NCBI GenBank assembly: GCA_020853515.1
Contig: JADYYU010000076.1
Coordinates: 1-7,802, forward strand
DNA: 7,802 nucleotides
Direction of reading: 5' to 3'
Source: Chitinophagaceae bacterium
GTDB lineage: Bacteria; Bacteroidota; Bacteroidia; Chitinophagales; Chitinophagaceae
A program made the translations under genes and the position numbers. The notes beneath the pieces were generated by a model, which saw only the letters and a list, made by a program, of their open reading frames with translations, had not been told where the DNA came from and searched no databases. This document shows positions 1 through 5,621 of this stretch, piece by piece. The first letter of the stretch is position 1. The number at the start of each line of letters is the position of its first letter.

Positions 1-216
1 CCAATGACCGAATGCAGTATGAGTCAGCAGCAGTTCCTTTGCTGAAGAGCCGGTGATGGCATGAAGTTTCATTTTCCATTCGTCCGGAAATTCAATGCAG
101 TCCGCTTCATTAATTTGGTATGTCCATTTACCGCCTGTTTCCTGAAAAGTACAGTACACGAGATCGAGCCCGTCCATCGAACTGCCGCTCATAGTGCCTA
201 TTACATGATATAGCAT
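1..216 (-). CDS. anmK: Anhydro-N-acetylmuramic acid kinase, N-terminal part (runs off left edge)
   Basis: This is the first 72 codons of a gene that continues past position 1. The translation begins MLYHVIGTMSGSSMDGLDLV. The segment GTMSGSSMDGLDL matches the N-terminal phosphate-binding signature of AnmK (family form GxMSGTSxDGxD). The following region, with TGSSAKELLLTHTAFGHW just before the edge, fits the helix that in AnmK leads into the next conserved part. AnmK is cytoplasmic and uses ATP and water to open the 1,6-anhydro ring of anhydro-MurNAc, giving MurNAc-6-phosphate for cell-wall recycling. Full-length family members have about 350-370 residues, so most of the gene lies outside. The start at 216 is chosen because the next ATG (192) falls inside the signature motif. 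The gene is divergent from the secreted-protein gene at 376, and a -7 box ends 4 nt before the ATG. Family assignment is confident although the piece is short. Confidence 0.88.
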   Translation of the reverse strand, partial: MLYHVIGTMSGSSMDGLDLVYCTFQETGGKWTYQINEADCIEFPDEWKMKLHAITGSSAKELLLTHTAFGHW

Positions 217-220
217 GCTG

Positions 221-228
221 CAAATATA
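221..228 (-). promoter_or_regulatory. Bacteroidota -7 box (TATATTTG) for anmK
   Basis: On the minus strand TATATTTG matches TAnnTTTG exactly and is followed by CAGC and then the anmK ATG. No convincing TTTG -33 element lies 18-21 nt upstream. The 4-nt gap to the ATG places the expected transcription start at or next to the start codon, so the mRNA may be leaderless. Confidence 0.55.
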
Positions 229-331
229 ATGAAGGCTTGCTACAACATTCTTTAAATGCCATGCAACTTGCGGAATTAATAAAAACGGCCAATGCAGACG
301 GTAGCGCTCTGAATATTTGAAACCTTCCAAA

Positions 332-357
332 CGCGTCTTATGGATTGCGCGTCTTAT
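332..357. repeat. 10-bp direct repeat upstream of the T9SS type B gene
   Basis: CGCGTCTTAT occurs at 332-341 and again, identically, at 348-357 (16 nt start to start). It lies 18 nt before the ATG at 376 in the spacer between divergent anmK and the secreted-protein gene. Exact tandem 10-mers in a promoter region can be paired binding sites for a regulator, but nothing here identifies one. This gene lacks the -7 box next to the start codon seen at several neighbours. Confidence 0.5.
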
Positions 358-375
358 TCGTAAACAACCGAACTT

Positions 376-2292
376 ATGAAAAATCTGATCATCTGCCTAC
401 TCGTTTTCAGTTCACTTTCTCTGTTTGCTCAAAATGCCGGAAACATCTGGTACTTTGGTCAAAATGCAGGATTGAATTTTAATACTAATCCGCCTTCACC
501 ATTAGCCGGAGGACAAATCAATACGATTGAAGGGTGTTCCAGTATTGCCGATCCCGTAACCGGAAATTTACTTTTTTATTCTGATGGTATTACTGTTTGG
601 GACAAAAATCATAACCCCATGCCGGCCAGTCTGGCGACACCGCTCAATGGCGACCCATCCAGTACGCAAAGCGGTGTGATAGTCCCGCAACCAGGCAACC
701 CGTCGATATACTACATCTTTACAACCCCTGCCCAGCTTGGCTCCTGGACGTTTACCTCTGCTGCCATGTGCTACAGCATTGTAGATATGACACTCAATGG
801 AGGTAACGGAGATCTTACTTCAGTGAATAATGTACTGATTGATTCGGCCACTGAAAAAATTGCAGGTATTGGCAATTGCAACGGTTCAGAATACTGGATA
901 GCGGGCCATCAATGGGGGACCAACAATTTTTATGTTTATAAACTGACAGCGGCCGGCCTTTCAGCTCCTGTAATCAGCAGCGTCGGGGCTGTGCATCAGG
1001 ATATTGGCAGCGGACAGAAATCAGAATCGATCGGCTATATGAAATTTTCTTCTGATGGCAAAAAACTGGGTCTGGTTACCTATGTCAATCTGAATGTGAT
1101 GGAATTGTTTGATTTTAATTCTTTGACAGGAACGGTTTCAAATCCGATTACCGAAGTGTATCCCTTTGATCCGAATAATAATCTGGACGGTTTATACGGC
1201 TGCAGCTTTTCGCCCGACAACAGCAAGTTCTATGTATCATTTTTCTCACAGTTTGCCAGCAGTACAATATATCAGTATGATCTCAATGCACCGAACCCCG
1301 CTGCTATACTAGCCAGTAAAACCTCTGTTGCGACTGCCTTAACACCCTTTGGAGCCATCCAAAATGGCCCAAACGGAAAAATGTACATTTCTTCGTTTGG
1401 CGTAACAACGCTCGATGTAATCAATAATCCCAACTTATCCGGGGCCGCCTGCTCTTACACTGCCGCTACACAAAATATTGCGGGTACTACTACCTTTGGT
1501 CTGCCTGTAATTATTGAAAGCTTTTTAACCGTTGCAGCCCCGCCTTTATTTAACCTGCCTGCAGAGGATAAAATCTGTATCGGTGATACCATTCATGCTC
1601 CACAGACAACCAAGAATACTTTTTCGATACAACCCAATTCGTATTCAGTGAATGCGGATTCATCGATGGTAAACTTTTTCCCTACCACCACCACCACCTA
1701 TACCATCGTCAATACGAGTGATTGTGCAACCAATGATACGACCTTATTTACCATTACCATTGTTCCTCCACCGGTGGCAGATTTCATTTTTGACCCTGCA
1801 GTGCCCACTTTGAGAGACGCTACCATTACCCTGCTCAACCAAAGTCAACTGGCAGATCATTATGAGTGGTACGAAAACAATACCCTGCACGGAACATCGA
1901 CCGATTATACTGTATCAAATCCGGGGCTGGGCACCTTTTGCTACACCCTGATTGCATACAATACACTTGGCTGTTCCAATACCGTGACCAAATGTGTGAA
2001 AATAAAAGACTCGGTTTTAAGTACATTTTTTATCCCGAATGTGTTTACACCCAATGGCGATGGACTCAATGACATTTTCAGGGTGAAAGGGAAAAACATC
2101 CATATCAATCTCTTTTCGATCTACGACCGGTTTGGGCAGTTGCTGTTTCAGACTGACGACCTGACCACCGGCTGGAACGGCGATTATAAGGGAGTACAAT
2201 GCGAAGTCGGAACCTATTTTTACCTCATTCACTACAGCGATGCTGAGGGTAGCGGCAAAATAGAAAAAGGAGATCTTACACTGATCCGGTAA
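376..2292 (+). CDS. Secreted protein with beta-propeller-like region, PKD-like domain and T9SS type B sorting domain
   Basis: This 638-aa protein is probably exported by Sec and then by T9SS to the cell surface. Residues 1-18 form a signal peptide (MKNLIICLLVFSSLSLFA, cleavage probably before Q19). Residues about 23-385 contain WYFGQNAGLNF, GNLLFYSDGITVWD, SSTQSGVIVPQPGN and repeated FSxDGKK / FSPDNSKFY segments. These resemble the blades of the WD40-like propellers found in many uncharacterised Bacteroidota surface proteins. An Ig-like stretch (about 395-462) includes five consecutive Thr from an (ACC)5 tract at 1684-1698. A PKD-like domain spans about 465-545. Residues 552-638 form the type B (CHU_C, gliding-motility-associated) C-terminal domain: PNVFTPNGDGLND, YDRFGQLLF, GWNGDYKG, GTYFYLIHY and the terminal GDLTLIR. 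No catalytic motif is visible, so adhesion or surface binding is only an inference. It stands alone: upp follows 77 nt downstream with its own likely promoter. No Shine-Dalgarno is seen; the ATG is fixed by the signal peptide. Confidence 0.87.
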   Translation: MKNLIICLLVFSSLSLFAQNAGNIWYFGQNAGLNFNTNPPSPLAGGQINTIEGCSSIADPVTGNLLFYSDGITVWDKNHNPMPASLATPLNGDPSSTQSGVIVPQPGNPSIYYIFTTPAQLGSWTFTSAAMCYSIVDMTLNGGNGDLTSVNNVLIDSATEKIAGIGNCNGSEYWIAGHQWGTNNFYVYKLTAAGLSAPVISSVGAVHQDIGSGQKSESIGYMKFSSDGKKLGLVTYVNLNVMELFDFNSLTGTVSNPITEVYPFDPNNNLDGLYGCSFSPDNSKFYVSFFSQFASSTIYQYDLNAPNPAAILASKTSVATALTPFGAIQNGPNGKMYISSFGVTTLDVINNPNLSGAACSYTAATQNIAGTTTFGLPVIIESFLTVAAPPLFNLPAEDKICIGDTIHAPQTTKNTFSIQPNSYSVNADSSMVNFFPTTTTTYTIVNTSDCATNDTTLFTITIVPPPVADFIFDPAVPTLRDATITLLNQSQLADHYEWYENNTLHGTSTDYTVSNPGLGTFCYTLIAYNTLGCSNTVTKCVKIKDSVLSTFFIPNVFTPNGDGLNDIFRVKGKNIHINLFSIYDRFGQLLFQTDDLTTGWNGDYKGVQCEVGTYFYLIHYSDAEGSGKIEKGDLTLIR

Positions 2293-2335
2293 CCTTCTGG
2301 ACTGTCATGCGTAAGTGTCAGATCCGAAATATTTT

Positions 2336-2365
2336 TTTCAGAATATCATTTTCTTGCTATCTTTC
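2336..2365 (+). promoter_or_regulatory. Probable degenerate promoter for upp
   Basis: TATCTTTC at 2358-2365 matches TAnnTTTG at all but the last base. It is followed by GCTC and the ATG at 2370. A TTTC at 2336-2339 sits 18 nt upstream in the -33 position, also one base off. The match is weak, but the box lies at the same distance from the start codon as at anmK, batB and the peptidase gene. It also argues against a longer reading from 2307, which would start upstream of this promoter. Confidence 0.4.
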
Positions 2366-2369
2366 GCTC

Positions 2370-3020
2370 ATGGTACATCATATTGCAAAAACCAATTCGC
2401 TGGTTAATACCTGGATCAATGAACTCAGAAATACGGAGATTCAAACAGACAGACTCAGATTCAGAAAAAATATGGAGCGCATCGGCGAAGTGATTGCCTA
2501 CGAAATCAGCAAAACCATGCCATACAGCGCCAGCGAAGTGAATACACCGCTCGGTATTTACAATGGGCAGGATCTGGATCATCAACCGGTCATTGCCACC
2601 ATTTTCAGAGCCGGCTTTCCCCTGTTTCAGGGTATGCTGCATTATTTTGACCGGGCAGATTGCGCTTTTATTGCAGCCTATCGCAAACATCACCAGGATG
2701 GCACCTTTAATATCAATCAGGAATATGTTACCTGCCCCGATCTGGAAGGCCGCACCCTCATTATCGCAGATCCGATGCTGGCTACAGGCTCTTCGCTGAT
2801 CATGGCCCTGGATGAATTATTTGAATATGGCAAACCCAGTGCTGTACATATTGTGGTAGCAATTGCCTGTACGGAAGGGATAGACAGAGTTCGCAGTAAG
2901 TATCCTGAATTTACGATCTGGGCCGCGGATATTGACGATGAACTAACAGCTAAAGGCTATATTGTACCGGGTTTGGGCGACGCCGGCGATTTGAGTTTTG
3001 GCAGTAAGTTACAGGTATAA
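2370..3020 (+). CDS. upp: Uracil phosphoribosyltransferase
   Basis: Upp converts uracil and PRPP to UMP and pyrophosphate in the cytoplasm (pyrimidine salvage). The 216-aa reading from ATG 2370 fits the family length. Seen in order: RFRKNMERIGEVIAYEISK (residues 31-49), the substrate-site segment ATIFRAGFPLFQG (76-88), FIAAYRK (100-106), the PRPP-binding loop LIIADPMLATGSS (130-142), and the uracil-binding segment YIVPGLGDAGD (197-207). All the key family motifs are intact. An in-frame ATG at 2307 would add 21 residues (MRKCQIRNIFFRISFSCYLS and one more) not found in the family, so I reject it. The gene is 77 nt after the secreted-protein gene, with no clear terminator between them, but it has its own likely promoter. 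It converges on batC with a 62-bp gap. Whether any uracil or UMP control exists cannot be seen here. Confidence 0.95.
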   Translation: MVHHIAKTNSLVNTWINELRNTEIQTDRLRFRKNMERIGEVIAYEISKTMPYSASEVNTPLGIYNGQDLDHQPVIATIFRAGFPLFQGMLHYFDRADCAFIAAYRKHHQDGTFNINQEYVTCPDLEGRTLIIADPMLATGSSLIMALDELFEYGKPSAVHIVVAIACTEGIDRVRSKYPEFTIWAADIDDELTAKGYIVPGLGDAGDLSFGSKLQV

Positions 3021-3082
3021 AAATAGAGCACTAAACATATCAAATTACAAGATCAGTGATCCCTTCAAAACGGCCTTTCTGA

Positions 3083-3808
3083 TTACCAGTCTTTTTCCAA
3101 TCGTATTGGTTGACCTTTCCCTTTTTCTTTCTTGTCGCGGAGTTTTTTCTCTTCCTGATTCAGTGCATTTAAAATCTGCTCGGCCTGCTGCTCTGTCAAT
3201 TTGCTGGGTTGGGGTTGCGGCTTCTGTTGTTCGCCCTGATCTTTCTTTTGTTCTCCATCGTCAGGTTTATTCTTATCATCCCCGTTTTTCTGCTCATCCT
3301 TTTTGTCATCTTTCTGATCTTCTTTTTGATCGTCCTTTTTGTCTTTCTTCTGATCATCCTTTTTATCCTGTTGATCTTTCTTATCCTGATTTTGCTTCAT
3401 CGCCTGCGCATAAGCCAGATTATACTTTGTTTGTTGCGCATTCGGATTTTCTTTTAAGGCCTGTTTAAAATATTTAATGGCTTCGTCCCATTTTTTTTGT
3501 TCTAGATAAGTATTACCAATATTATGATTGGAAGCTGACCTGAGGCTTTTGTCTTTTGCATTCCGGCCGGCCGCTTCAAATTGTTTACTGGCTGCCTCGT
3601 AATTTTTTTGCTGATACAAAGCATCTCCCAAATTAAATTGTGTTTCCTTATTCTTTTTTTCTTTCAGTGCCAGTTCGTATTCTGCCGCTGCCTCTTTGTA
3701 TTGTCCGCTTGCATACAGTTGATTTCCTTTGTAGGCATGTGCATTCTGAATTTGGGCATACCCTCTGAGAGAGAAAAGCAGTAATATAATTACATAGAAT
3801 CGTTTCAT
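3083..3808 (-). CDS. batC: BatC-like TPR protein of the aerotolerance (bat) locus
   Basis: This is a 241-aa exported or periplasmic TPR protein. Residues 1-18 are a signal peptide (MKRFYVIILLLFSLRGYA). Three TPR-like repeats follow at about 25-53, 54-87 and 91-124, with YKGNQLYASGQYKEAAAEYE, FNLGDALYQQKNYEAASKQF and HNIGNTYLEQKKWDEAIKYF. Residues about 137-200 are a low-complexity Lys/Asp/Gln/Glu tract, probably disordered. The C-terminal part TEQQAEQILNALNQEEKKLR, ending in EKDW, is the conserved tail of BatC-type proteins. Its ATG overlaps the batB stop by 4 bp (ATGA), so the two are almost certainly co-transcribed and translationally coupled. Bat proteins were linked to aerotolerance in Bacteroides fragilis and are thought to form an envelope complex with VWA proteins; the molecular role is not settled. 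No batD or batE follows: the next gene is convergent upp. Confidence 0.85.
   Translation of the reverse strand: MKRFYVIILLLFSLRGYAQIQNAHAYKGNQLYASGQYKEAAAEYELALKEKKNKETQFNLGDALYQQKNYEAASKQFEAAGRNAKDKSLRSASNHNIGNTYLEQKKWDEAIKYFKQALKENPNAQQTKYNLAYAQAMKQNQDKKDQQDKKDDQKKDKKDDQKEDQKDDKKDEQKNGDDKNKPDDGEQKKDQGEQQKPQPQPSKLTEQQAEQILNALNQEEKKLRDKKEKGKGQPIRLEKDW
3269..3400 (-). repeat. Low-complexity Lys/Asp/Gln-coding tract inside batC
   Basis: This covers codons about 137-180 of batC. On the plus strand it shows irregularly repeated pyrimidine-rich units such as CTTTTTGTC, TGATCATCC and TGATCTTC. The encoded segments (KKDQQDKKDDQKKDKKDDQK and similar) alternate acidic, basic and amide residues. Imperfect short repeats of this kind tend to change length between strains. 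It is part of the coding sequence, not a separate element. Confidence 0.7.
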
Positions 3809-4806
3809 GCTGCGATCAGTTTTTTTCCGGGTTGAATGAATACGTCAATGATGAACAATAACAGAGAGAGCACCAAAAAATATTGGAAGTAGCTGTTGTA
3901 ATCTACAAATAGACTGTCGCCAAAACTCTTCTGCTCAATTGTATTAATCTGATCTGCAATAGCCTGCGAAGCGCTTTCCGTGTTGGTCAGATGCCTGTAA
4001 ATGCCCTGTCCGCTTTGCGCAATATTCTGCAGTTCTGCTTCATTCAGTTTAGAAATAATCTCATTGCCCTCCTGATCTTTTTTGTTTTCATTTTTATCGG
4101 CATCCCAGATGGGTGAACCATCGGCTGAACCCACGCCCACAGTATTCACCATGATACCTTCTGCCACAGCCTTCTTTACTTCGTCAATGGCGGATTCATC
4201 ATGATCTTCGCCATCGCTGATCAGAACGATACTTTTGTATTTGGTTTCTTTGGTATTAAATGATTGTCGCGCCATGCCAATAGCCTCACCGAGTACAGTA
4301 CCCTGCGTAGGCACCAGGTCAGGTGTTGCTGCATTGAGGTTCATTTTTAAGGCCGATATATCTACCGTCAGCGGAACGGACGCATAGGCCTTTCCTGCAA
4401 AAACAATCAGACCGATGCGATTGCTGCTCAGCTTTTCGAGTAAATGCGAAATAAACTGCCGGGCCTTACCCAATCTGTCCGGCGACACATCCTTCGCCAG
4501 CATACTTTTGCTGACGTCTAAGGCGATCATCACATCAATCCCTTTGCGTTGTACCTTTTCAGATCTTGCACCCGACTGCAAATTTGCCAGTGCAATCACT
4601 CCAAAAAATAGTGCCGTACAAATCAATGTAAATTTAAGATGAGTGCGCTTTTGATCAAAAGCCGGAATGAGGGCCTCCACGAGTTGCAGGTCTCCTACTT
4701 GTTGCAGTTTCTTTTTCCGCAATCTCAACCAGCTTACGTACAGAAATATCAGCAGGGGAATTGCCAGCAAAAACCAAAGATATTCGATATGCTGAAAGCG
4801 TAACAT
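3805..4806 (-). CDS. batB: BatB-like VWA-domain inner-membrane protein
   Basis: The protein has 333 residues from ATG 4806. It has two N-terminal membrane segments (about 10-26 and 59-76), then a von Willebrand factor A domain (about 88-285), then a C-terminal membrane segment (about 306-324). The metal-ion-dependent adhesion site is intact: DVSKSM at 97-102 (Asp97, Ser99, Ser101), the Thr of PTQGTVLGEAI (Thr170), and ISDGED with Asp198. The order TM-TM-VWA-TM and the text KGIDVMIALDVSKSM, GLIVFAGKAYASVPLT and GVGSADGSPI are typical of BatA/BatB. BatB is preferred because a BatC-type gene follows directly. An in-frame GTG at 4812 would give two more residues, but it overlaps the last base of a perfect -7 box, so ATG 4806 is the better start. 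It is the first gene of a two-gene operon, divergent from iscU. No moxR, DUF58 gene or batA is adjacent. Confidence 0.87.
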   Translation of the reverse strand: MLRFQHIEYLWFLLAIPLLIFLYVSWLRLRKKKLQQVGDLQLVEALIPAFDQKRTHLKFTLICTALFFGVIALANLQSGARSEKVQRKGIDVMIALDVSKSMLAKDVSPDRLGKARQFISHLLEKLSSNRIGLIVFAGKAYASVPLTVDISALKMNLNAATPDLVPTQGTVLGEAIGMARQSFNTKETKYKSIVLISDGEDHDESAIDEVKKAVAEGIMVNTVGVGSADGSPIWDADKNENKKDQEGNEIISKLNEAELQNIAQSGQGIYRHLTNTESASQAIADQINTIEQKSFGDSLFVDYNSYFQYFLVLSLLLFIIDVFIQPGKKLIAA

Positions 4807-4811
4807 GCGCA

Positions 4812-4841
4812 CAAATTTAAGGGCTGAAAAAAAGTATCAAA
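4812..4841 (-). promoter_or_regulatory. Strong Bacteroidota-type promoter for batB-batC
   Basis: On the minus strand a TTTG -33 element (4838-4841) is followed, 18 nt later, by TAAATTTG (4812-4819), an exact TAnnTTTG match. Five bases (TGCGC) separate the box from ATG 4806. The expected transcription start therefore falls at or a few bases from the ATG, which excludes GTG 4812 as the start and suggests a leaderless message. Confidence 0.7.
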
Positions 4842-4929
4842 TAGGTTTAGGGAAGTTTTAACGTAAAGAATAAAAGCCTGATGCTTTTTGCAGGTTCAGC
4901 TACGGGCACAAATACACCGTGGAAGGCCG

Positions 4930-4970
4930 TTTACAGTGTAATAGGCCATTGTAAAAAATGATGCCTTACA
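4930..4970. promoter_or_regulatory. TTACA/TGTAA palindrome and hairpin cluster upstream of iscU (candidate operator)
   Basis: TTACAGTGTAA at 4931-4941 is a perfect 5-1-5 palindrome. TTTACAGTG (4930-4938) can also pair with CATTGTAAA (4947-4955), a 9-bp stem with one G-T pair and an 8-nt loop. A further TTACA lies at 4966-4970, and TGTAA recurs at 4989-4993 and 5013-5017 within the iscU promoter. The position, just upstream of the -33 element, suits a transcription factor site. The regulator is unknown. Assignment as an operator is inference. Confidence 0.4.
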
Positions 4971-4982
4971 CCTAAAATCTAT

Positions 4983-5014
4983 TTTGTTTGTAAGCGGATT
5001 TGCTTGTACTTTTG
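4983..5014 (+). promoter_or_regulatory. Bacteroidota-type promoter for iscU
   Basis: TTTG at 4983-4986 and TACTTTTG at 5007-5014 (exact TAnnTTTG) are separated by 20 nt. The ATG is 22 nt further on, after an A-rich leader (AAAAAATTAAAATAAA) with no Shine-Dalgarno. Unlike the neighbouring genes, this one has room for a short 5' UTR of about 15 nt. Confidence 0.7.
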
Positions 5015-5036
5015 TAAAAGAAAAAATTAAAATAAA

Positions 5037-5456
5037 ATGGCATACTCAGATAAAGTGATCGAACACTACAACAACCCCAAAAATGTAGGCACCCTCGATA
5101 AAAGTCAGAATTCGGTGGGGACCGGCCTAGTCGGAGCGCCTGAATGCGGTGATGTAATGAGACTGCAGATCGAAGTAGATGACGCAACCGGTATTATCAA
5201 AGATGCAAAATTTAAAACTTTCGGCTGCGGTTCTGCGATCGCATCATCCAGTGTGGCAACTGAATGGCTGAAAGGAAAAACCATCGATGAAGCTGTAACA
5301 ATTGACAATATGGATATTGTGGAAGAATTGAATTTACCTCCGGTAAAAATACACTGTTCTGTGCTGGCAGAAGATGCGATTAAAGCGGCTATTAATGATT
5401 ACCGCGTTAAAAATGGCATGGAAGCCCTGGCACTCGAAGAAAAAATTGTGCACTAA
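5037..5456 (+). CDS. iscU: Iron-sulfur cluster assembly scaffold protein IscU
   Basis: IscU is the cytoplasmic scaffold on which Fe-S clusters are built from cysteine-derived sulfur (IscS) and iron before transfer to apoproteins. At 139 aa the protein has the usual length. The N-terminal MAYSDKVIEHYNNPKNVGTL is characteristic. The three ligand cysteines are present: Cys37 in GAPECGDVM with Asp39, Cys64 in FGCGSAIASS, and Cys107 in KIHCSVLAEDA with His106. LPPVK at 100-104 is the HscA chaperone recognition motif, so this is IscU rather than the SufU type, which has an insertion and lacks LPPVK. The gene has its own promoter and ends in an intrinsic terminator 24 nt after the stop, so it appears monocistronic. 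No iscS, hscA, hscB or fdx is next to it. The start is fixed by family alignment. Confidence 0.96.
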   Translation: MAYSDKVIEHYNNPKNVGTLDKSQNSVGTGLVGAPECGDVMRLQIEVDDATGIIKDAKFKTFGCGSAIASSSVATEWLKGKTIDEAVTIDNMDIVEELNLPPVKIHCSVLAEDAIKAAINDYRVKNGMEALALEEKIVH

Positions 5457-5480
5457 ACACAATTCAGAAATGATTATAAT

Positions 5481-5507
5481 AAAGCTCCTTTAAACGGGGC
5501 TTTTTTT
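5481..5507 (+). terminator. Rho-independent terminator of iscU
   Basis: AAAGCTCC (5481-5488) pairs with GGGGCTTT (5496-5503) in an 8-bp stem with one T-G pair and a 7-nt loop (TTTAAAC). The run of seven T at 5501-5507 begins within the 3' arm. It starts 24 nt after the iscU stop codon and shows that iscU ends a transcript here. Confidence 0.88.
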
Positions 5508-5545
5508 ATAAGCCTGCTAAGTCACACCTTCACGAACAGGCTTAT
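5508..5545. repeat. Perfect 9-bp inverted repeat directly after the iscU terminator
   Basis: ATAAGCCTG (5508-5516) and CAGGCTTAT (5537-5545) are exact reverse complements separated by 20 nt. Neither strand has a T-run after the 3' arm (the minus strand continues with A), so it is not a second intrinsic terminator. It could be a protein-binding site or an RNA stem upstream of the peptidase gene, or chance. The rest of the 5546-5585 spacer holds nothing I can name. Confidence 0.6.
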
Positions 5546-5585
5546 GTATCAGTGATGTCGTTTTTCCTTTAGTTTTCAAGCCTTT

Positions 5586-5617
5586 TTTGATGCTAAAAAA
5601 ATATTTTCTTAACTTTA
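5586..5617 (+). promoter_or_regulatory. Probable promoter of the secreted metallopeptidase gene
   Basis: TTTG at 5586-5589 is followed after 20 nt by TAACTTTA at 5610-5617, which matches TAnnTTTG except at the last base. TGCA separates it from the ATG at 5622. As at anmK, upp and batB, the box nearly touches the start codon, so the mRNA may have no leader. Confidence 0.5.
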
Positions 5618-5621
5618 TGCA

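Noticed and set aside
312..319. AATATTTG as a -7 box for the gene at 376
   Set aside because: The first base is wrong and no TTTG lies at -33 spacing, so it cannot be told from AT-rich background.
2332..2338. T-run after the T9SS type B gene as a terminator
   Set aside because: No stable stem precedes it; only short direct repeats (TGTCA, GATCCG) are there. It overlaps the upp -33 region.
2307..2369. N-terminal extension of upp from ATG 2307
   Set aside because: It adds 21 residues absent from the family, starts upstream of the likely -7 box at 2358-2365, and the 216-aa form from 2370 fits the usual length.
3052..3083. ATCAG...CTGAT inverted repeat in the upp/batC convergent gap
   Set aside because: Only five base pairs around a 22-nt loop with poor inner pairing and no adjoining T-run; likely chance.
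3209..3457. Hydrophobic 82-aa plus-strand reading frame antisense to batC
   Set aside because: It is the complement of the Lys/Asp/Gln-rich coding tract of batC, which automatically yields Leu/Ile/Phe codons; it has no start context or homology.
4807..4812. GTG at 4812 as the batB start
   Set aside because: The codon overlaps the final G of a perfect TAnnTTTG box, so it would lie upstream of the transcription start; ATG 4806 is six bases downstream.
4872..4889. Terminator-like hairpin AAAAGC-CTGAT-GCTTTT(T)
   Set aside because: The 6-bp stem is weak and AT-rich, and it lies between two divergent genes, upstream of both, where no known transcript would end.
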